Shown here piece by piece: positions 43,370-53,863 of a stretch of DNA of 64,000 bases. Within the stretch, counting starts at the first letter, position 1, and every line of letters starts with the position of its first letter. Source of the DNA: Capronia americana (lineage: Eukaryota; Ascomycota; Eurotiomycetes; Chaetothyriales; Herpotrichiellaceae); NCBI GenBank assembly GCA_016110215.1, contig JADWQD010000018.1:248001-312000 (forward strand), in the 5' to 3' direction. The translations under genes were made by a program, and so were the position numbers. The notes beneath the pieces were generated by a model. It did not search any database. It was not told the DNA's origin and saw only the letters and a list, made by a program, of their open reading frames with translations.

Positions 43370-44793
43370 TGTTTTTGGGTCAATGTGAAGAGAGAGATAT
43401 TGGAGGACGTCGAGATATTGTCACAGTTGCGTGGAATGGTACAAGAGTAGACGGCTTCGTAAAGCGAGTCTGTCCGTCTGTCAGCGCGCCAGGAAGATGT
43501 TCACAATATGCTGTTAGTGTGAGTTCTATCGCGGGAGGCAATAGTAAACAGCAAGCGATTTTATAACTCATTCAGTGCGCTTGGAGGGGGCAGAGCAGTC
43601 GCACCATGGAAGCTGCGCGATGGACTGATGCCAGCGGTTGGAGATGCTACGAATACGACGTTGCAATTGGCCTGTTTGGTGTCTGCCTGAGGATGGGAGC
43701 AGTGGCGCTAGATGTGGCTGGACATGTGTGGCTGAAGCAGCGAGCTCGACTATTCGCTGAAGCTCATCAGTTATTGTGCAGCCTGAATGAGGTTTGAAAG
43801 ATCCAAAACCTCCCAAGGGCAAATGAGATGCACGTTGGCCAGGAGAAAGATGAAGTCATTGGGCTGGCTTGATTGCTGCAAGAGCAAGGATTTGTGAGAG
43901 TCGACGCGCTGCGTCTGCGAATCTGCACCACGCACAGTTCCTTCACAGCGCACCAGGCAGTCAAGTCAACCAAAAGGCCCGAACAAGGCGAGAAAGAAGT
44001 TCTCGTTGCAGCAGATTCCTCCATATGTCGCAGAACATAATGTGTTGCGAACTGTTATACGGTCATGCTGAGACCCTCAGCTGCCTTTTACTCCGACTGA
44101 CGAACAAATATAATTAGCATATGACGCGATCGCAGGACGTGCCACCGCACAATTGCTATAGGCCAAGTTTAAGGTGCGTGATTTCAGTGCCGAGACACAC
44201 ATCAGCACACATGCTTATGTATCTTTCTACACATCATGCCACAAGAGAAAGGAGAAGGAACACAAGTCATATAGAAGCAATGACACCATCAGGTGATGGG
44301 TCAAGCACAGGAGAGGGAAGGGTCAGTTATCGATAGAGCAATTTCGAAGATGTTCTAGCAGGGCGCACGGGCCAGCAGCCGGCGCGTGGCAATTGGGCGA
44401 CGGGCTCTGGACACTGAGGCTTGCTTGGCGTTGCAGTTAAAACTTGCTCGGCGTGGTTGCCCCTGATGCTTGATGGGGGGCCCCTTTGGTGGCCGGTGGG
44501 TGGCCAGTGGGTGGGCGCAGCTGAGAAACGCAGTTTGACAAGCCTCTTGAAAACACCGCCCATCCCCATCCCCTCCAACACCGTCTTCCTCTCCACCAGC
44601 CGCTCAGTTCCATCAGTAGCAAGTTGCATCTGCGACATCCACGCTCGTTTTGATTCTTTCTTATCATCGCCTTTCTCATCCCTCGATTGACCCGCGGATC
44701 CATATCTCGTTAAATCCAGACGCGCATTCAAGGCATTCTCCCCTCGGGGTTGTCACGTCTCTGCGAGGTTCCGGCTGGGCCTGGATCACAACA
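43370..44793. other. divergent intergenic region
   Basis: These 1.4 kb lie between the decapeptide-repeat gene (-) and a membrane protein gene (+). Frames up to about 135 codons on either strand (for example 44731-44327) show no recognisable domain. A GT-rich patch, GGTGGCCGGTGGGTGGCC, lies near 44490. Confidence 0.45.
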
Positions 44794-45603
44794 ATGGGCC
44801 TCTCTAATCACTACCGATCGGTTTCGACCAACGACGAGTCCTTTCCGCTCGCCGAGAAAGGCCATGTGCGAGCCGGCTGGGGCAAACAGTCCATCTTCCT
44901 GTCGATCGCGACGGGCACCCTTTTCATCGCCATTGTTGCTGCTGTTCTCTCCATGATCTCCTCCGTCTTTGTCTCTCACGACAGCTCTTCCCAAGCGGTT
45001 GCCAGTTCGACCGCCAGTGCTGCCGCCGTTGTCGCCAGCACGACTCTTACCTCAGCGACCACGACGGCGACTCCCCTCGTCGACGACGAATCACTGAAGA
45101 CCGTCGAGGACTCGAAGACACCCGAGGCCCCAATACAGAACTGCGGAAACAATCCCGATGAGGCAAGAGCAAATGGCTGCGTCTTTGATGTGATGATGCA
45201 ACTCTGGACTCCTGCCGCCTGTTTCGACGAGATTCTGTCCAACCGGTTCCTCGAAGTTGGTAACTGGACCTGGTATGCCGATCCGGGCGCCACCCGTATT
45301 TACACACTGGAAGAAATGAGAAAGGGCGAACATGACGCGGTCTACGTTGCGCAGGACTATCACGTCACCCATTGCATTTACGCTTGGGAGAAACTGGTCC
45401 GTGCCATGAGGAACCAGGAACCTCTCATCACGGAACTCATCTCCTACGACCATGTCATCCACTGCCGCCACAAGACTCTCCAAAGACAAGACGGCGGCAC
45501 GTCAATTCGTGGAGTTCGGGCACCTACTGGGTGGACAGAATGTGCTCCATACGACACCTGGAAGAACCACCTGCCTGCCAACGAGCATTCTTCGACTGAT
45601 TAA
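44794..45603 (+). CDS. single-pass membrane protein with two H-x2-HC motifs
   Basis: From the ATG at 44794 (ACAATGG context) one exon gives 269 aa. A cytosolic N-terminus of about 45 residues precedes a membrane helix (FLSIATGTLFIAIVAAVLSM), then a Ser/Thr/Ala-rich stalk. The extracellular or lumenal domain starts with NCGNNPDEARANGCVFDVM and contains YHVTHCIYAWEKL and, about 30 residues later, YDHVIHC. The doubled H-x2-HC layout recalls, but is not the same as, the UstYa/DUF3328 HxxHC motifs. It matches a family common in Pezizomycotina with no assigned function. Paired His and Cys suggest metal or redox chemistry, an inference. The frame is open upstream to 44650, but that part is not protein-like. 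Confidence 0.8.
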   Translation: MGLSNHYRSVSTNDESFPLAEKGHVRAGWGKQSIFLSIATGTLFIAIVAAVLSMISSVFVSHDSSSQAVASSTASAAAVVASTTLTSATTTATPLVDDESLKTVEDSKTPEAPIQNCGNNPDEARANGCVFDVMMQLWTPAACFDEILSNRFLEVGNWTWYADPGATRIYTLEEMRKGEHDAVYVAQDYHVTHCIYAWEKLVRAMRNQEPLITELISYDHVIHCRHKTLQRQDGGTSIRGVRAPTGWTECAPYDTWKNHLPANEHSSTD

Positions 45604-47174
45604 AGAACCAGACCATTTCGTCCCTGCATCTTGTGATGAGTTGGCGTTCGGCGACCGAATCGGAGGGGTCTATTCCACAAAATAATGGCAAGAAGTTCTC
45701 CAATCTTGATAATGAAGACAATGGCCGTTCCGGCCCTGGGGAGGTGGTGCTGTGTAAAGAACTATCACTGGGCGATTTATTGGAGCGTCATGAACCGGTG
45801 GTTCCGTCGCTTGCGAGATCGGCTTCTATCTCCACCAGAGTATTAATGGCTTTCCCATCGGTACCACAAAAGCGTGGAAATACTTCCCGTGCAAGGTAGA
45901 GGAAGGCGAAGAGATCCTGAGTCGATGGCCACTGAAGCTGGAAGGCCGACTGGTGGATACAAAGGCGATCTTAAGACGAGTCTTGGTTATTTGATGGATT
46001 GTGAACCCGAGCAATCTCTTTCATTTTGCCGATAGGTACACTGAATGGTATATGTCAAAACTTCTTCACTCCGGCAGCCACATGTCGTTTTCGTGCAGCA
46101 TCAAGCCCTTTGCAACACCCACACAATATCTCATTCCAACACGGCTCTGCATCCCGGTCACACCATAGCGAAGGCCGGCTCTTTTACTGGGCCAAGTTCC
46201 GGATCCCTTACTCGGTTATTGTCCTCCGTCGAGTGACTGGTGTTGCATCTGTTCATCAACCCCGCGCGGTCCCATTTCTAGCGAGTGGTGTTCAACAACA
46301 TCCGTTCTGAGGAGTCTGAGCCCCAGTTTGAGTGCTGTTTGTACCTTATAAGGCGCCAAAGGATCCTTTCCTGACCCTGCTCCGCTTTGAGGAGACGACG
46401 ATGATAATGCTGCCTTTAGGACACACATACTAGGTACACCCAGACAGACTGCGAAGGCCCGTGCCGACGCCCTTGGCCGTCCTGGCGTGCCTGGCTTGGG
46501 ACACCACGGATCACAGTTGTTTCACGCCACGAGCACAAGCGATCTCTTCTGACCGATTGAACTCTGTACAGATCTTGCGCGAGGCTGAGTGAGTGAGTGA
46601 GCGAGCGAGCCGGGGGCTGCGAGCGCCTCACATCTCATGCTGCCATACACACTGCTATTCGAAATCGACAGCCTTGCTATGTACAGCGTATCCTCCTCAA
46701 CTAGTCAGGAGGTGCATGCACATGCGCATGTGATGTGCATCTGCGTGGCGGCGGTTGCAGGTCCAGGTCCAGTCCCAGCCCTTGACTTTTGCTATCGGCC
46801 GCCGCCCTACGCCGAATGAGGAAGTGACTTCTCTCGACGACCTGGTCGATTCGGTGTGCTGGCCGCATCGTATGCATCCATTTATGGAACAAGCATGGCA
46901 TTTGTAAGGCTCGAAGGTTCGATTCGACGCCCGCAAGCTTGGGACCCCTCGATGGGTTTCACGGGACAAATGCATGCATGGCTTGCGTTCCTCGTACACT
47001 TACCTTTACTTCCTGTTGACTTGAATCTCCAGACTAATTACTGTACCTTTTCTATCTGCTTGCTTGCCTGTTCGCTTGCTTTGTTCAGTTCGCGCGCCGT
47101 GCCGCTCCGCTGCACCAGCGAGGCTTGCTTCTTACAAGGTCGACTTTCCACCCTTCCCTTTCAGCTCCGCCAGC
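45604..47174. other. intergenic region with weak coding-like patches
   Basis: No complete gene is supported. On the plus strand, 45794-45994 lacks an ATG but reads like protein (FYLHQSINGFPIGTTKAWKY, then a stop). A second patch at 46037-46171 (YTEWYMSKLLHSGSHMSF) is in another frame, and no GT-AG intron joins them in frame. These may be debris of a lost gene. The right half contains a short tetranucleotide repeat and no other structure. Confidence 0.3.
46586..46610. repeat. TGAG/CGAG tetranucleotide microsatellite
   Basis: About six tetranucleotide units (TGAG four times, then CGAG twice) run head to tail. Confidence 0.8.
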
Positions 47175-48294
47175 ATGGTCAACCCACTAGACTGCCAGGA
47201 CGTGTCGGTCTCCTGTCCCGTCGAGGCCTCCATCTACGGGTACTTCCCCTCGGTCGTCGCCAACGGGGGGTTCGCGGTCTTCTTCGCCGTCTCCCTGGTT
47301 GTGAACGTCGTCCTCGGCTGGCGGTACAGGACGTGGAGCTACATGATCGGCCTGTCACTGGGGTGTCTCTTCAGCGCAGTCGGCTATGCAGCTCGCGTCC
47401 TGCTGCACAAGAACCCGTTCAACGACCTGGCGTTCAAAGTGCAGATCGTGGGCTTGATCATCGCGCCCGCCTTCCTCTCCGCGAGTCTCTACCTCATCCT
47501 GAAACACGTATGTCTGTGCTTCGGGAAGGCATACTCCCGTGTCCGGCCCGCGCTGTACACCTGGATCTTCATCACGGCGGATACGCTCTCGCTCGTGCTG
47601 CAGGGCGTCGGGGGCGGGATTGCCGCCACGGCGGGCGACGATGGCGAGCTGCGCGACAGGGGCGACGCCATCACCATGGCGGGCATTTCGTGGCAGGTCT
47701 TCACGTTGGTGGCCTTCGCGGGCCTGGCGTTGGATTACATCGTCCGGCGGGCGTGGGGGCTTAGACGCATACCCCACAGAGTCGAGCCGCTGAGCGAGGA
47801 AGCAAAGGCCACGGCGAGCAAGAGGAGATTCCGCCTGTTCGCGGTGGGTTTGGGCGTCGCGTATCTGTGCATCCTCCTGAGGTGCATCTACCGCATTGCG
47901 GAGATGGCAGGCGGTTGGAGGAACCCCATCATGCAGAACCAGGTGTTTTTCATTGCGTTTGAGGGATGGTGAGTATCCTATCTTCCGTTGAAGGCTGGGT
48001 TTGCCCTGCCTGCCCTGAAGCCATATCTAATTAGAGCACGGTCGGCTGACGAACGATGCACCACCCAGCATGATCATCACAGCGGTATTGCTCATGACGC
48101 TGCTACACCCAGGATACTGCTTCCCAAGGATGTCCGGGAAGAGAGGAACGGTCGCGAAAGACGGATATATGCCGATGCCGCAACCGTATGCGGCCGAGAC
48201 GTTGGCCTTGTCGGAACGAGTGAGCCCTTACAAGGCGGAACCCGCGGGGAGAATCGGCAAGTATGAGCCGTACCGTGCTGGGCGACCTCAATAG
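47175..48294 (+). CDS. RTA1-like membrane protein
   Basis: Exons 47175-47968 and 48069-48294 (100 nt intron) give 339 aa. The ATG at 47175 (MVNPLDCQDVSVSCPVE) is preferred over an upstream in-frame ATG at 47064, since the N-terminus YGYFPSVVANGGF with TM1 follows at the usual distance. Seven membrane helices are visible. RTA1 signatures include GYAARVLLHKNPFND, IIAPAFLSASLYLILKHV and FRCIYRIAEMAGGW-like LRCIYRIAEMAGGW. The splice joins FEGCMIIT and completes the last helix and LHPGYCF. The family includes RTA1, RSB1 and PUG1, plasma-membrane proteins tied to resistance to toxic lipids and sterol-targeting drugs. A transport activity is not proven. Confidence 0.92.
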
Positions 48295-49953
48295 TGCGAT
48301 CTGAATGGTGTTTGCTAGGGCGCAGTCGATGGATACGGCGAAATTCGACGATGGTCATACAACCTTCTGGTCTGGGGGAACGAGCCGGGGGATGGTGCAT
48401 ATAACGAGCGCGTTCATCGCAGCCAGTCCATACCATCGTCCAGGATATCAGCCCGTCGTACTCGGTACTCCCGGCCCACGGATGGGCAAAGCCAGGGATC
48501 TGGGACCGTCAAACATGGTCCTGGTGGTTAGGAATCACAGCACCAGCTTTGGGTTCTCCTTTCTCTTCTGAACTTTTCCAGCTGCATCATCCTCACCGGC
48601 ACTCTCGACATGATTTCCTCGTCTTCTCGTCCTCCTTTTTCTGCCATAACCACCGTCGCTAGCGATGCCCTTCCCACGGTCCCCGCCGCCAGCAATTCCC
48701 TCCCACCTCATCGTCTTCTCCCCCTTTCTTAACTCGTCCTGCTCCTCCTGGATCGGCCAGAACAAGTACAGCCCCAGCACAACAGCCGTCTTCCCTAGCG
48801 CCACTAGCCCAGGAAGTCCAGCTCGCGACGTATGTATTGCGTTTCGGTGGTGATGATATCGAATAGCTTCAGCAACCCCATCCCACCATCACGGGAAAAT
48901 CAACAAGGTGCTCGACCTCGGCGCGGAGGCGGTTTGATTTCCCTGGTCGCGTGATCGAAGGAGCTGTTGAGCAAGATCAAGGACACGTACAGTGGATACC
49001 CTTGCTGCCTGGCCTTGAGGAGTGACGGCCGGGAGACATCGCCAATAGCCCAACTCATGAGTCCGTCCAGCAGCCACCGCGTCCCCTCAACGCGCAGTGA
49101 ATGATATACGCCAAGGAGCAAAGCAAGGGACCGTCGCGTGGGACTGTATGAGTTGGCGTTGAGTGAAGGTGCGCGGCGGTGCCCTGTGTTCCCTGTTCTC
49201 AGAGTCGGCGAAGTACATACTTCGCCTAACTCACTGCTCGGAGGAGAATTGGACCACGATGCCCGGGAGACATGTTGATACTGTAGCTCCGTGAATGAGA
49301 TACTGCAACGTTGAAATCCCGCTCACTGTCTTGCACCTGGAATTTCCTACCGTACCTCCCGTTGCATTCACATCTCATCCAGGCAGTAAATTATACTCCG
49401 TACTCGGTACTCGAACTCGAACTCGCGAGTCAGATTCCATTGACGGATCAGAGTTCGCACGTTCGTCGGCAATGCACGGGAAGGAAGTGCTGTAGGATGA
49501 CCAGTTGCTGATCTGACAATGAATTAATCCGGTGCACCCGCCCGCCCGTGCCTTGCCGCCCTCATTTCATTCATTCCTGGGTCTATCAATTCAATACTCT
49601 TCAACTGACTCTTGTGAAAGGATAATGCTGAATCCGATAGCTTCGCCAGCCTATAGTACTTGTCGAACCAACTTTTCCAGAGCGACTGTGCCTCCTCTCT
49701 CGCTCGCAGATCTCCGCTGTGATGGAACAAATGCAAAAGATGAATCAAGCGCAGTTGAGGAACCCGTCACACTCTTTTAATTGTACTAATGAACCAGTCC
49801 CCAGGAATCCTGTCGCAGTCGATAAATGGTCAATGTGCAACTTAGAAGCGAATCACGGCTCTAAGTACTCCCCCGTGCTCTGAGTGTCCTCCCTTTGTTT
49901 TAGGAGCAAGGGACAGTATGAGGTTGATTCAGTCTCACCCGCCCATCTGCGAC
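48295..49953. other. intergenic region
   Basis: This 1.66 kb stretch between the ends of two converging genes has no supported gene. All frames are under 110 codons and without family signatures. Confidence 0.5.
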
Positions 49954-51873
49954 TCAGACCATATCCAAGATCCACGAACTCTGACCTCCAGCGCTATTCA
50001 GGCTCACTCCAGCCATATTCCTGCTCAACGCCTCGGCAGGTTTTTGCCCTATCCAAACAGCCTCACTTCGATCCAACCCTTCCTGAATATCCCAACAATC
50101 TGAGCCTGCCGCATAAATCACTCTCCCGTGGAGATACTTTTCCCTCATGCCCCTCTCATGGCCTTTCTCATACCATATTCCTCCTCCGTTTGTGATTCCG
50201 CCTCCGCCAGAGCTATCTGCGCCATTGATGTCTGGGGTGGAAGAATTTGTCGCGACTACTCCTACCACGACGCGAGCCACGTCTTCTGGTTTGTCAGGCG
50301 GGAGCTGTACAGACATGCTCCGACCTCCTGCTTGCGCGATGGCCCGCGGAACCATCACATTCGTGATGACCGCGTTAATCCTGACGCCATCTCGCTCCGG
50401 GTCGGGATCGACCCCTGTCCGCAAGCTGCGGACTAGACCTAAGATCGAGTGCTGGGTCATTTGATAGATGGGCAGCTGTGGAGTCTCCTTAAAGGCCGAG
50501 GTGGATGTGATGAAGGTCAAGCTTCGGTCATTCGTCCCAGGCGACGTGGGTGCTTCAGCCTGGGGGGTTGAATAGGGGTTGACGAATTTTTTGTTGTTCT
50601 TCGCCTTGGGTGAATACTTCAGATATGCCATGGCAATGCGAGCGAAGCGGACACTGGCGGTGAGGATGTCTCCTAGACCCCCAGGCTCTGTCGCGACCTC
50701 ATCGTAGGCCATCTTGGCGGTCTTGTTGACTCCTGTGCGATCTTCGAACCAGCCTTTCTCCCCACCACCGACTGTACTGGCCTGACCACCATCCTCGCCG
50801 ACCCCGAATATGGCGTGGTCAACGCGACCGTACATTGTCACGGCGAGTTTGAAAAGCTCCAGCATATCGGAATACCTGGTCATATCGCACTTGTTGAAAT
50901 GGACCACATGGGGCGGACCTAGTGACGAGATGAATTTCCGAGCTTGGTCCGGGTTTGTGTCGCCGAAAAGAACGCGACATCCGGCGGCATGGAAATGACG
51001 AATCATGGCCTGGCCTACCAGGCTGGCACCATGTGTCAGCACAATGACTTTGCCATGAAATGATTCTTTCGGCAGGGCTGGCGGAGTAAATCGGCAAGGG
51101 TTAGAGGTGAAGACTTGAGGGACGGAGGAGAGAGATTGGGATTTCTTGGTTCGCTGAGTGGCGAATGGGTTCACCGGTGCGGCTGTCGAGGATGTGCCTT
51201 GTTTGGGAGATGCCGGCGAGATTGCTACTGACGGAGGAGCGGGTTGAGTTGGTGTCGCCGATGGAGCAGTAGCAGTCGGCGTTTTGGGTGAGCTCAGAGG
51301 GCTCGTCATTTGGACAACTGATGGCACAGAATTCACCACGGTCGTAGGCCTTGCGGGGTCTGGAGGAGGAGCTTGAGATAAAGAGACCCGCTTCTTCTTC
51401 TTAGGGGCCGGCGCCGGGGACTGGACTTCTTGCTTTGGTGGCTCTGCGGGAGGAGGCTGTTCCTTCGGTTTGATCGGTTGTAGATCTGTTTCGAGTTCAA
51501 AAGTATGGGGAGTCTTGGTGACAGTTTTCCTTCGACGAGTCGGTTTCCCCTCTTCGGTGGCATTGTCGCCATTCGTGTCGGGGACTCCTAGTTGCTGAGA
51601 GGGAGCCGGAGACGTCTCATAAAACGTTTCGGTCTCCTCCTTGGTAGCGGTAGACATGATACTCCGGATGGGAGACGTGGTGTCAGGAGTTCTTGAGGTC
51701 TTGGAGACCTGCCGCGAGATACCTTCACCATTCATGGTCGATGAGGCTTCGCTGGCCCACGGATTGGGAGACACCGAGTCGCTGGACTGGGACGTCACGT
51801 CGAGCTGAGAAGCCGCCTCGACCTCGCTCCCAGATCCCGTCTTTGTTGACTTCTTCCGAAGAGTATCCTTCAT
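49954..51873 (-). CDS. SDR-like protein with long disordered N-terminus and altered active site
   Basis: One exon gives 639 aa. Residues 1-270 are Ser/Thr/Pro/Lys-rich with no hydrophobic segments, including PPPAEPPKQE and PKKKKRVS (a possible nuclear localisation signal). The Rossmann domain starts at about 273 with GKVIVLTHGASLVGQAM, a TGxxxGxG relative, followed by the GDTN acidic loop after beta 2. The active-site motif YxxxK is YQMTQ (Tyr470, Gln474), so the catalytic lysine is missing. The N-terminal part roughly doubles the length compared with classic SDRs of 250-300 aa. No splice signal separates the two parts. It may be a nonenzymatic Rossmann protein; function unknown. The start at 51873 is divergent from an arylamine N-acetyltransferase. 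Confidence 0.82.
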   Translation of the reverse strand: MKDTLRKKSTKTGSGSEVEAASQLDVTSQSSDSVSPNPWASEASSTMNGEGISRQVSKTSRTPDTTSPIRSIMSTATKEETETFYETSPAPSQQLGVPDTNGDNATEEGKPTRRRKTVTKTPHTFELETDLQPIKPKEQPPPAEPPKQEVQSPAPAPKKKKRVSLSQAPPPDPARPTTVVNSVPSVVQMTSPLSSPKTPTATAPSATPTQPAPPSVAISPASPKQGTSSTAAPVNPFATQRTKKSQSLSSVPQVFTSNPCRFTPPALPKESFHGKVIVLTHGASLVGQAMIRHFHAAGCRVLFGDTNPDQARKFISSLGPPHVVHFNKCDMTRYSDMLELFKLAVTMYGRVDHAIFGVGEDGGQASTVGGGEKGWFEDRTGVNKTAKMAYDEVATEPGGLGDILTASVRFARIAMAYLKYSPKAKNNKKFVNPYSTPQAEAPTSPGTNDRSLTFITSTSAFKETPQLPIYQMTQHSILGLVRSLRTGVDPDPERDGVRINAVITNVMVPRAIAQAGGRSMSVQLPPDKPEDVARVVVGVVATNSSTPDINGADSSGGGGITNGGGIWYEKGHERGMREKYLHGRVIYAAGSDCWDIQEGLDRSEAVWIGQKPAEALSRNMAGVSLNSAGGQSSWILDMV

Positions 51874-52796
51874 CCTGGAACACGCGCACTATCGAAATGA
51901 TCTCGGTCGCATGGTGATGGATGGAAGATGTCGTGGGCTTGATAAGACGGACGGCACGGTGAGTAGCGTAGCAGTGGGAAGTGAAACTCGATTGTGGGGT
52001 TTCAACGGCGGCAATTGATGCCGACGGCGCTGTCGCCGCCGGATTGCGACGAGGGGAACGAGTCAAGGGACTTTGGGAAAGAAACGACGGAGGGAGCGCG
52101 ATGAAATGTACTTCAGACGATCCAGTCGACCTTCGCATTCCTTACATGCTCACAGATGACCGAGCAACGAGATGGACCACATGGTGGTGTGTCTCTCTAA
52201 CAAAGTGTTCTAGATTTTTGCCTATTGTGGAGGCCTAAGAGGCTAATTCTCGACGATTGGGCTTTGGTAATGGCTGAGAAGGCGCTGAGAAGGGAGTCAT
52301 CGGCGCCCCCGATTTGTTCGTTTGCATTATGCATTTTGTGCGCGGCACGGTTCCTCCTGTGAACAATGTACGATTGTTCTCCACGTGGCGGGCACAGGAC
52401 TCGACCACTGGCGGAGATGCACGCCGTCGCTATCACCAATGAAACAGTCGGTTCGCTTTTTGGAATTTCCTCTTGTCATGTTCTTGGGAGCCTCGTGTCT
52501 GATAGAGTCATCACTCCTACGACGAACCAAACGCACACGGCCGGGCACATATATTCCCGCCGCTGACTTAGCAAAGATCTGACACCAGATCGATATTACC
52601 TACATTCTGACAAAGTTGGACCGCCTGGACTTTTTGATATATCAGCAAGGGGACCTCTACGCTTGGCACGGTTCGACCATTCTGACGGAAACGATCTGCC
52701 ACGGCCATTCTGACCGGCGAGTATAACAAGCCGACAGGCCCGTCGATCGTGTTGGGAAGAAACTAGAAAGGACGCGATACACGAAAAGTCGGCAAA
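51874..52796. promoter_or_regulatory. divergent promoter region, SDR-like / NAT
   Basis: These 923 nt separate two divergent starts. No additional gene is supported and I can name no specific operator. Confidence 0.45.
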
Positions 52797-53863
52797 ATGG
52801 GCGAAGACGCAGAGCCCTCCCCGCGTGCTCACCCTTCCTCCTTCCGTCCAACCTACACTCGCGAACAACTCGCAACCTATGTCTCGAAGCACATCGCCCC
52901 TTCGGCATCCTACTCGCTCGAAACACTCGAGGCTGAGATCCAAGCCGATCCACTCGCCGCCCTGGGAACTCTTCAACTCCGCCAGATGGCCTTCAACCCC
53001 TGGGGCAACCTTGCGCTCCATTACTCCTGGCACCGTACCATAACCCTGGACGCGGACGCCCTGTATCACAAGATTGTGGAGAGAGGGTTGGGAGGGTATT
53101 GCATGGAGAACAATGCATTCTTCTCGACGATCTTGAGGAGCCTGGGGTATCAGCTTTATGTCACCGGGGCGAGAGTTAGTCACGCTCTGGACGGGGAGAA
53201 GAACGACCCCGGCTTCGCAGGTTGGCAGCACGAAGTCATTATCGTGACCATCAACGGCCAGAAGTACTTGGTCGACGTTGGCTTCGGGTCTACCTCGCCT
53301 CTCCATCCCATTCCGCTAGACAAGACCTCGAACGAGGTCTACAACTCCGTCCCTGGCGCCGAAATCCGCCTGGTGTATCGCCCGATAGCGTCTAGTAAGT
53401 TGAATCCCAGCGCGCCAGCGTCGGTCCGCAGTCAGTAGCTAACCAAACTCCAGACACCGACCAATCTCACTACCTCTGGGTTCTCGAATCCCGCAATAAA
53501 TCCCACCCTCAGTGGCAGGGCTGCTATTGCTTTGACACCCTTGAATGGCTCCCCGGCGACTTCGAGATAATAAACTATCGCACGTCGCAAGATCCTGCTT
53601 CCTGGTTCACTCATCGCCTCGTACTGGTGAAGATTCTGGTTGATGAAAAAACGAAAACGAAAGCCACGGGCACGGTGATCCTCGGTGGCGAAAAGATCGA
53701 ACGGAGGCTAGGTGAGGCGCAGAAGGAGATTGTAATGGAGGCAAAGAGTGAAAAGGAGAGGGTCGAGGGTTTGAAGACTTGGTTCGGCATTGTCTTGAAC
53801 CCAGATGAGGTGAGGGGGATTAGAGGCACCGCAACGGAGATTAGAAAGCCGCCTAGTGTATGA
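52797..53863 (+). CDS. arylamine N-acetyltransferase
   Basis: Exons 52797-53394 and 53454-53863 (59 nt intron) encode 335 aa. The enzyme transfers an acetyl group (malonyl in some fungal homologues) from CoA to aromatic amines. The catalytic triad is visible: Cys102 in GLGGYCMENN, His145 in GWQHEVIIV and Asp160 in YLVDVGFG. The His-Asp spacing of 15 is the family standard; the Cys-His spacing is a few residues longer. N-terminal YTREQLATYVSKH and the F/W-rich helix LRQMAFNPWGN also fit. Exon 2 supplies the third domain with SHYLWVLES. Fungal NATs detoxify benzoxazolinones and dichloroaniline, which can matter for plant-associated life. Substrate here is unknown. Confidence 0.92.

Noticed and set aside
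46856..47764. 302-codon plus-strand frame overlapping the RTA1-like gene
   Set aside because: It is Arg/Pro-rich and out of frame with the seven-helix protein, which has the better evidence.
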